Origin: Ruminococcaceae bacterium UBA1405
Lineage (GTDB): Bacteria > Bacillota > Clostridia > Oscillospirales > Ruminococcaceae
Assembly: GCA_002305685.1 (NCBI GenBank)
Contig: DBQB01000024.1
Span: 102,249-166,248, forward strand
Length of the DNA: 64,000 bases
Direction of reading: 5' to 3'
Shown: in pieces, positions 41,499-47,963 of the stretch
Position numbering within the stretch: position 1 is the stretch's first letter
Layout of the letters: every line of letters begins with the position of its first letter
Made by a program: the position numbers and the translations under genes
Notes under the pieces: model-generated
The model's database searches: none
The model's input: only the letters and a program-made list of their open reading frames with translations
What the model was told of the DNA's origin: nothing

Positions 41499-42977
41499 TT
41501 ATTTCATAAACGGGTTTTCCGAGGGATAGAGCATACCCGCAGGCTGGTTAAAGCTGACGGTCTCCACACCCAGGAACTTAAACACCTCAAAGAGCGCCTT
41601 GCCTACATGGCCGAAAGCCACAGCGCCGTGGTGAGGATAACGGCCCTCCACCAGCACATGGCGATAGAACCGGCCCATCTCATGGATGGCGAAGATACCG
41701 ATGCCGCCAAAGGAACGGGTGGCAACCGGGAGCACCTCGCCCTGAGCGATGTAGCTCTTGAGATTGCCCTCGCTGTCGCACTGGAGACGGTAGAAGGTGA
41801 TATCGCTGGGGGCGATGTCCCCTTCCAGAGTACCGCGGGAGATATCCGGCTCGCTGCCTTCCGGCTCCAGCACACGATGCTGAATCAGCTGATACTTGAT
41901 GGCGCGGTCGGCGCACATCTTGCAGCTGGGGGTATTGCCGCAGTGGAAGCCCATAAAGGTATCGGTCAGGGAGTAGTCAAACTTACCTTTGATCTCTGCA
42001 TCGTAGATGTAGGAGGGAACCGAGTTGTTGATGTCCAGCAGCGTCACCGCATCCTGGGAAACACAGGCGCCGATGTATTCGGAGAGGGCTCCGTAGATAT
42101 CCACCTCACAGGCCACCGGGATTCCCCGGGAAGCCAGGCGGGAGTTGACGTAGCAGGGCTCAAAACCAAACTGGCTGGGGAAAGCCGGCCAGCATTTGTC
42201 GGCGAAGGCAACATATTTCCGGTCGCCTTTGTGCTGCTCCGCCCAATCCAGCAGTGTCAGCTCAAACTGCGCCATGCGCACGCAGAGATCGGGATAATAT
42301 TTTCCTTCTCCCATCTCCTTGGCCATATCCTCGCAGATCTCGGGGATGCGCGGATCGTTGGCGTGCGCTTTGTAGCTGACCAGCAGATCCAGTTCGGAGT
42401 TTTCCTCAACCTCTACCCCCAACTCATACAGCCCCTTGATGGGAGCGTTGCAGGCAAAGAAATCCTGAGGACGGGGACCAAAGGTAATGATCTTCAGGTT
42501 CTTTACACCGATCACCGCGCGGGCGATGGGGACGAATTCCTGCATCATCTGCGCAATCTCCTCAGCCGTTCCCACCGGATACTGGGGGATATGGGCTTTG
42601 AGGTGACGCATTCCCAGATTGTAGGAGCAGTTGAGCATTCCACAGTAGGCGTCGCCGCGGCCGTTGATCATATCGCCGTCGCCCTCTGCGGCTGCCACAT
42701 ACATACAGGGACCATTAAAATATTTGGCAATCAAGGTCTCGGGGGTTTCCGGGCCGAAGTTGCCCAAAAATACCACCAGGGCGTTGCATCCGGCTGCGGT
42801 CACATCCGCAACCGCTTTCTGCATATCCAGTTCGTTCTCTACCGTTACCGGGCACTCATACAGCTCTCCCGGATAAGCCGCCACGATGGCCTGACGGCGG
42901 GCGGTGGAAAGGGTGATCGGGAAGCAATCACGGCTTACCGCGATGATTCCCAGTTTTACCTGTGGAATATTGGTCAT
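41499..42977 (-). CDS. L-fucose/L-arabinose isomerase family protein
   Basis: 492 residues. The N-terminal half shows LGIIAVSRDCFPITLS and ALVVFLGNFGPETPETLIAKYF; the C-terminal half has metal-site style residues in SCKMCADRAIKY, GFHCGNTPSC and PHHGAVAFGHVGKALFEVFKFLG. The pattern is that of the COG2407 sugar-isomerase family, which holds true fucose isomerases and many members of unknown substrate. GGGAGG precedes the ATG at 42977. It stands alone, with no kinase or aldolase beside it, so the sugar is unknown. Confidence 0.82.
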   Translation of the reverse strand: MTNIPQVKLGIIAVSRDCFPITLSTARRQAIVAAYPGELYECPVTVENELDMQKAVADVTAAGCNALVVFLGNFGPETPETLIAKYFNGPCMYVAAAEGDGDMINGRGDAYCGMLNCSYNLGMRHLKAHIPQYPVGTAEEIAQMMQEFVPIARAVIGVKNLKIITFGPRPQDFFACNAPIKGLYELGVEVEENSELDLLVSYKAHANDPRIPEICEDMAKEMGEGKYYPDLCVRMAQFELTLLDWAEQHKGDRKYVAFADKCWPAFPSQFGFEPCYVNSRLASRGIPVACEVDIYGALSEYIGACVSQDAVTLLDINNSVPSYIYDAEIKGKFDYSLTDTFMGFHCGNTPSCKMCADRAIKYQLIQHRVLEPEGSEPDISRGTLEGDIAPSDITFYRLQCDSEGNLKSYIAQGEVLPVATRSFGGIGIFAIHEMGRFYRHVLVEGRYPHHGAVAFGHVGKALFEVFKFLGVETVSFNQPAGMLYPSENPFMK

Positions 42978-43148
42978 TTGTCCATTCCTCCCATGTCTTT
43001 CAGTCAACGGCGGAACGCTCCGCCACTGCCATTATCATACTATATTTTGGTGGAAAAATCCATGGTTTCCATCATATTTTCCGCTTTGCAGGATGTGAGA
43101 AAAGGATGACTGGAAACGAAAGATATCGTCCCCCATCTCCGCGAAACG

Positions 43149-44369
43149 TTATTTGCCTACCGTCAAATCAAAGTGAAAATGTACCGGCATCCCCATCTTA
43201 CAGGGATATTCCACCTCTCCCTCAATCAGCGGGACCATATAATCCAGCGCCTGCTGGGTCAGGTCATTGTTTTCCGAGGAAATCCATTCCAGCGGGAATT
43301 TTTTGATACCGCCCTGCAGGATGTCCTCCACCGGAACCACGCCGATATTGACCAGATACGGCGCGTTGCTGATCCGCTCAAAGCACATCACCTTGCCGGT
43401 TTCCCCTGCCAGCGCGTGGCGCACCGCAAAGGTACCCATCCGCCGCGCCTCGGTGATGTCGGTCTGGGAGAGCAGATGGCCGCTGCACCGCTGCAACACA
43501 TTGAGTACCACCGAGCGGACCTTGCCGCCAACGGTGCTCACCAGCGCCCGCTCCAACACCTGCCCAACGCCGGTGTATTCCGTCTCCCCAGACTGGGGCT
43601 GAGAGACATAGGTGCCGTCGGAAAACTGAATCCCCTCCGAAACTGCAATCACAACCGAGCGGTGCTTCTTCCTTTCCTGCTGGACGTCGTTGATAAACTG
43701 TCCCATGGAAAAAGGAACCTCCGGCAGATACACCAGATGAGGAGCCTCATTGCCCAACACCCTGGGAAGGATGGAGGCGGCGGTAAGCCATCCGCTCTCC
43801 TTGCCCATAATCTCCACAATGGTCACCGAGCTGATGGGATACGCCTCGGAATCCCGGATAATTTCCAACATGGAGGTGGCGATAAATTTGGCGGCGCTGC
43901 CAAAACCCGGGGTGTGATCGGTGCAGGGCATATCGTTGTCCACCGTCTTGGGGACCCCGATCACCTGAATATCGGCGCCTTTTTCCCGGAAGTACTGCCC
44001 CAATTTCTGTACCGTATCCATGGAGTTGGCCCCGCCTAGATACAAAAAATAACCAATATGATATTCCTCAAAAATGTTTAAAATCTCATCGTAGAGCCGG
44101 GAATCGGCGGTGGGGGCTGGAAGCTGGAACCGACAGGAACCCAGCGCCATACCGGGAGTGGTTTCCAGCAGCTTAAAGTCCTCGTTGGTATGCATCTGGC
44201 TGGTCAATTCCACCAGCTGGCGGGAGATGATTCCATAAATGCCATTGACACCGCCATAAACTTTATCGATTTCCGGACTTTTGATGGCTTCGGTGAGAAT
44301 ACCGGAAAGCGTTGCATTGACGGCCGAGGACGGCCCTCCCGATTGAGCAACCAGCAAATTCTTTTTCAT
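43149..44369 (-). CDS. 6-phosphofructokinase, PPi-dependent type
   Basis: 406 residues. PfkA fold with AQSGGPSSAVNATLSGIL at the N-terminus, YLGGANSMDTV near 110, GVPKTVDNDMPCTDHTPGFGSAAKF near 140 and EIMGKESGWLTAAS near 190. PKTVDND with Lys before Thr, in place of the GTIDND of ATP enzymes, marks PPi-dependent phosphofructokinases, which make the step reversible and save ATP. The usual GGxxS loop reads GGANS. GGAGG-type site before the ATG. Works with the membrane pyrophosphatase gene in this window in overall PPi use, though not linked in an operon. Confidence 0.88.
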   Translation of the reverse strand: MKKNLLVAQSGGPSSAVNATLSGILTEAIKSPEIDKVYGGVNGIYGIISRQLVELTSQMHTNEDFKLLETTPGMALGSCRFQLPAPTADSRLYDEILNIFEEYHIGYFLYLGGANSMDTVQKLGQYFREKGADIQVIGVPKTVDNDMPCTDHTPGFGSAAKFIATSMLEIIRDSEAYPISSVTIVEIMGKESGWLTAASILPRVLGNEAPHLVYLPEVPFSMGQFINDVQQERKKHRSVVIAVSEGIQFSDGTYVSQPQSGETEYTGVGQVLERALVSTVGGKVRSVVLNVLQRCSGHLLSQTDITEARRMGTFAVRHALAGETGKVMCFERISNAPYLVNIGVVPVEDILQGGIKKFPLEWISSENNDLTQQALDYMVPLIEGEVEYPCKMGMPVHFHFDLTVGK

Positions 44370-44462
44370 GGCGGTTTTCCTCCTTCATTTGCCGCATTAT
44401 TTTATCAAAATGAAAAACATATGACCAGGGCAGCAGCAGTTTGTATGCGGCTTTGTACTTTC

Positions 44463-44491
44463 ATTATAAAGCAAACCCCTTTTTTCTGCAA
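44463..44491 (-). promoter_or_regulatory. promoter of the phosphofructokinase gene
   Basis: Minus strand TTGCAG (44486-44491), 17-base spacer, perfect TATAAT (44463-44468). Confidence 0.7.
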
Positions 44492-44662
44492 TCTTTTTGG
44501 AACCATTGCCGAAAATACTTCCTGTGTATATCCGACAGACAATGGTGAATACTGTTGATGAGACATGGTACCGCACGCTCTGTGCCGTAGACTTAGGACG
44601 CCGGCGATCGGTATTGTGTGCTCCTTCATAAGGATACCAGGGAGAAAGGAGTTGTTAAAAGG

Positions 44663-44869
44663 ATGTTGTTGGATCGAATCGCACTGATTCTGATGATCGT
44701 TGGCGCCCTCAACTGGGGTGGTATCGGACTGTTTCAGTTTGACGCCGTCGCCTGGCTGTTTGGCGGCCAGGGCGCTGCCATCAGCCGCATCATCTATACG
44801 CTGGTTGCCTTGGCAGGCGTTTGGAGCATCTCTCTGCTGTTCCGGGAGCCGCAACGGGCTTCTGAATAA
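44663..44869 (+). CDS. DUF378 family small membrane protein
   Basis: 68 residues with two membrane helices (IALILMIVGALNWGGIGLF and IIYTLVALAGVWSISLLF). The LNWGGIGLFQFDAVAWLFGG segment is the DUF378 hallmark. Function unknown for the family. ATG at 44663 with AAAGGAG 11 bases upstream; the in-frame extension to 44618 adds a charged segment before the helix and is less likely. Confidence 0.8.
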   Translation: MLLDRIALILMIVGALNWGGIGLFQFDAVAWLFGGQGAAISRIIYTLVALAGVWSISLLFREPQRASE

Positions 44870-44918
44870 ATAAAACCGCTTTTTCACGGTTCTCACAGCA
44901 AAATGGAAACAGACAAGC

Positions 44919-44966
44919 AAAAAAAAGACGAGTGGGAGGCAACCGCTTTTCACCCGTCTTTTTTCT
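44919..44966 (+). terminator. terminator after the DUF378 gene
   Basis: AAAAGACGAGTG with CACCCGTCTTTT (one bulge) and a T-run TTTTTTCT. Confidence 0.75.
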
Positions 44967-44986
44967 GATCGGGCTGGTTTTAAAAA

Positions 44987-45016
44987 CGCTTCAAAATCTT
45001 ATGCGATTTTGAAGCG
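44987..45016. repeat. 12-bp perfect palindromic hairpin
   Basis: CGCTTCAAAATC (44987-44998), loop TTATGC, GATTTTGAAGCG (45005-45016). On the minus strand it is followed by TTTTTA. No gene on that strand ends here. Could be a dispersed palindromic element or a back-up terminator. Confidence 0.55.
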
Positions 45017-45126
45017 CAGTTGTTGGACATTCCCGGCAAATACATACCTCCATGGTAGCATTCCCTCGTCTGAGCTGCCCTATCCCGATCCTTTCCCATG
45101 CTAACAAGCAAAATCGCTAAAACCCA

Positions 45127-45155
45127 TTGAAATTCCGACGGTTTCCGGGTACAAT
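45127..45155 (+). promoter_or_regulatory. promoter of the tandem M20 amidohydrolases
   Basis: TTGAAA (45127-45132), 17-base spacer, TACAAT (45150-45155). Confidence 0.65.
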
Positions 45156-45195
45156 GGAAACAATTACAAAAGGGAAAGGTATGGTGAGTTTATTT

Positions 45196-46422
45196 ATGAC
45201 CGACACAATCCTGGCCACCTTGCAGCAAACCGTCCGTCAGACGGTGGATGCCAGTTCTTCCGAACTTTTGCAGCTTTCCTCCTATCTGCACCAGAATCCA
45301 GAGATCGCATTCAAGGAATACAAAGCCTGCGATGCACTCTGCGCCATTATGGAGAAACACGGCTTTACCGTGGATAAGGGATGCTACGACATTCCTACCG
45401 CCTTCAAGGCCCGCTACAACAGCGGAAAGCCCGGCCCCCGCATCGGATTTTTGGCGGAATATGACGCCCTCCCCGGCGTCGGCCATGCCTGCGGACACAA
45501 CATCATCGCGGCTACCGGCGTAGGCGCCGCCTTGGCGGTACAGGCGATCATCGGGGAAACCGGCGGCGAGGTATTGCTGATCGGTACCCCCGGCGAGGAA
45601 GGAGACGGTGGCAAGGTCTTTATGGCGGATCGTGGCGCCTTTGACGATATTGATTTCGCGCTGATGATGCACCCCACCTCCGGTATCCCGGAACTGGGCA
45701 AACCCAGCACCGCCTGCTGTGATACCCGGGTATTCTTTACCGGAAAATCTGCCCACTCTTCCGCCCCTGCAAGCGGTATCAACGCCCTCACCGCTGTGCT
45801 GCAAACCTTCAACAACATCGATAAGCAGCGTCCGCTGTTCGCCCTCAAGGACAACATCAACGGCATCGTCACCGACGGCGGCGACGCCTGCAACATCATT
45901 CCCGGCCATGCTGCCTGTGCCTTCACGCTGCGCTCCCTCAATCTGGAAAATCTGGAAAAACTCATTAAAATTTTACAGGACAGCGTCAAGGCTGCCGAGA
46001 TTCTCACCGGGGCCACCGGACGCATCGAATACGGCGGAAAATTTGCCGAGCGTTATCCCAACAAAACGATGATCGAACGCTTTAAGTTCCATGCGGAGAG
46101 CATGGGCGAGGAGATGATCTACGGGGATCCCAACGAGATGACCGGTTCCTCCGATATCGGAAACGTCTCCATCCGGGTTCCCACCATTCACGAGTACATT
46201 TCCATCGCCCCCAAATCGGTGGTAGGACATTCCAAAGAGTATGCTGAGGCCGCCTGTTCTCCCAAAGGCGATGAGGCCTGCATCAAAGGTGCCAAGGCGC
46301 TGGCGCTCACCGCGCTGGACCTGCTCACCGACCCGGATCTGCGCAGACGGGCACAGGAGGAATTTGAGGCATCCATCCCCGCCTCCTACAAAACCCTGTT
46401 AAAACGTTCTAAGGAGGATTGA
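45196..46422 (+). CDS. M20 amidohydrolase (AbgB-like), first of a tandem pair
   Basis: 408 residues. LAEYDALPGVGHACGHN carries the metal Cys/His signature of the AbgA/AbgB and hippurate-hydrolase branch, GTPGEEGDGGKVFMADRGAFDDIDFALMMHP the catalytic Glu region, and FTGKSAHSSAPASGINALTA the dimerisation domain. Such enzymes cleave p-aminobenzoyl-glutamate or other N-acyl amino acids. The ATG at 45196 (with GGTGAG) matches the N-terminus length of the paralogue; an ATG at 45181 is also possible. Followed by its paralogue after four bases. Confidence 0.87.
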   Translation: MTDTILATLQQTVRQTVDASSSELLQLSSYLHQNPEIAFKEYKACDALCAIMEKHGFTVDKGCYDIPTAFKARYNSGKPGPRIGFLAEYDALPGVGHACGHNIIAATGVGAALAVQAIIGETGGEVLLIGTPGEEGDGGKVFMADRGAFDDIDFALMMHPTSGIPELGKPSTACCDTRVFFTGKSAHSSAPASGINALTAVLQTFNNIDKQRPLFALKDNINGIVTDGGDACNIIPGHAACAFTLRSLNLENLEKLIKILQDSVKAAEILTGATGRIEYGGKFAERYPNKTMIERFKFHAESMGEEMIYGDPNEMTGSSDIGNVSIRVPTIHEYISIAPKSVVGHSKEYAEAACSPKGDEACIKGAKALALTALDLLTDPDLRRRAQEEFEASIPASYKTLLKRSKED

Positions 46423-46426
46423 CGTC

Positions 46427-47611
46427 ATGCAAGAGATCAAAAAACAAATCATCGATGCGCTGGAAGCGCTGCGCCCCGAACTTTTGGAGATGTCTCATGA
46501 CATCCACGATCATCCTGAGCTGGGTTTTGAGGAATACCACGCCATCTCTCTGATCCGTGCCCAACTGGAAAAACACCACTTTGCCATTACCGACAACTTC
46601 TGCGGCATGGAAACCGCCCTCAAGGCCACCTTTGCCGGAAAAGGGGACGGCCCTCATATCGCGTTTCTGGCGGAATATGACGCCCTTCCCGGCGTAGGAC
46701 ACGGCTGCGGCCACAATGTGATCGCCACCTGTGCGGTGGGCGCCGCCATCGGGCTTTCCAAGGTGATGGACAACTTCTGTGGTAAAGTTTCCCTCATTGC
46801 CACTCCCGCCGAGGAGAGCGGCGGCGGCAAGGCCATTATGGTGGATAAAGGCGGCTTTGACGATGTGGACTTTGCCATGATGATCCATCCTTCCACCGGA
46901 CGCTCGCTGATCGGGCGGGGCGGTCGGGCAGCGGTCATCATCGGGGTGGAGTTTGAGGGCAAAAACGCCCATTCCTCCCGCCCTGAAAGAGGCATCAACG
47001 CCCTGAGCGCCGTGATCCATCTGTTTAACACCATAGACCTTGTCCGCCCCACACTGGATATGTACGACAACATCAACGGCGTCATCACCCACGGCGGACT
47101 TGCCTCCAACATCATCCCCGGATTTGCCTCCTGCAAATTTGCGGTGCGCGCCAACACCATGAAGGAACTGGAGCACCTCTCCCAGATCATTCAGGACGCC
47201 GCCGCCGCCGCCGAAAAGATCACTGGGGCCAAAGCCAAGGTGGATGTGGGTCCCTTCTATGCCGAGCGTTATCCCAACCTGACCATGGGAGAAAAGTTCA
47301 AGGAAAATATGGCACTGCTGGGCGAGGAGATGGAACTAGCCAAACCCGGCGCTTATGGCTCCTCCGATGTGGGCAACGTTTCCATCAAGCTCCCCGCCAT
47401 CCACGAATATCTTTCCATCGGTCCCAGCACCGTCAACGCCCACTCCAAAGAACTGGCCGCCTGCGCCATCTCTGAGCGCGCCGACACTGTATGCATCAAA
47501 GGCGCCGAGGGCCTTGCCATGACCGGCGTGGATATTCTCTCCAGCCAGGAGCTTCGGGATGCCATCAAGGCGGAACACGAAAAATCGGTGCCGGACTTTT
47601 ACAAAAAATAA
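46427..47611 (+). CDS. M20 amidohydrolase (AbgB-like), second of a tandem pair
   Basis: 394 residues, clearly paralogous to the preceding gene: LAEYDALPGVGHGCGHN, ATPAEESGGGKAIMVDKGGFDDVDFAMMIHP, FEGKNAHSSRPERGINALSAVI, and GSSDVGNVSIKLPAIHEYLSIGP near the end. AAGGAGG lies at the stop of the first gene and four bases separate the two, so they are translated together. A heteromeric pair, as in AbgA-AbgB, is possible; substrate unknown. Confidence 0.87.
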   Translation: MQEIKKQIIDALEALRPELLEMSHDIHDHPELGFEEYHAISLIRAQLEKHHFAITDNFCGMETALKATFAGKGDGPHIAFLAEYDALPGVGHGCGHNVIATCAVGAAIGLSKVMDNFCGKVSLIATPAEESGGGKAIMVDKGGFDDVDFAMMIHPSTGRSLIGRGGRAAVIIGVEFEGKNAHSSRPERGINALSAVIHLFNTIDLVRPTLDMYDNINGVITHGGLASNIIPGFASCKFAVRANTMKELEHLSQIIQDAAAAAEKITGAKAKVDVGPFYAERYPNLTMGEKFKENMALLGEEMELAKPGAYGSSDVGNVSIKLPAIHEYLSIGPSTVNAHSKELAACAISERADTVCIKGAEGLAMTGVDILSSQELRDAIKAEHEKSVPDFYKK

Positions 47612-47692
47612 CAGACGACCGACAGCATAGAACCGGGAGTTTCACCTTTGTCTGTGCTGATTAAAACCCAGCTAACGAAAATTTTCCCCTGT

Positions 47693-47832
47693 GCGCTGGT
47701 TTCATTGCCGTGAGATAAGATATGGGGCAGATGAAGCGGACAAGACCCGCTGCATTCGCAAGTGTCCTTATGTTTTCGCTTCATCCATCTGTCCTTTGGT
47801 CTCGCCAACGGGAATGAAACCAGCGCTTTTTT
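47693..47832 (+). ncRNA. candidate structured RNA ending in an intrinsic terminator
   Basis: A 140-nt stretch folds almost end to end. Outer stem 47693-47706 with 47813-47826 is 14 perfect pairs; CCGU/ACGG and GAGA/UCUC continue it; a 9x5 internal loop follows; then GGGCAGAUG-AAGCG pairs with CGCUU-(CAUC)-CAUCUGUCC (one G-U) and an apical part closed by GGACA/UGUCC. Six T follow the outer stem. Intergenic, no good ORF in it. Could be a free small RNA, a 5' leader element of the glycosidase gene, or a large terminator of the M20 pair. It does not match SRP RNA, tmRNA or a riboswitch that I recognise. Confidence 0.6.
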
Positions 47833-47963
47833 GTAAACTTTATCGCTGCACGCCATGGTTTTGGAAAATACCGTTTGCTGCACAAAAAACAAGAAAAAAG
47901 TATCCTCGTTGGCTTCTCACTTTTACAGAAAGGCGGCTGTCCGCAGCCGATACAGGGACTGCT

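Noticed and set aside
42978..43148. A fucose operon around the isomerase-family gene
   Set aside because: No kinase, aldolase or transporter is adjacent, and the GT11 gene uses GDP-fucose synthesis rather than catabolism; the link is not supported.
47693..47832. A MITE with terminal inverted repeats
   Set aside because: No target-site duplication is visible at the ends, and the right end runs into a T-run as expected of a terminator; the pairing also continues inside, which fits RNA structure better.
47599..47892. A 97-codon minus-strand frame over the structured RNA
   Set aside because: No conserved features and no well-placed ribosome site; the base pairing explains the region better.
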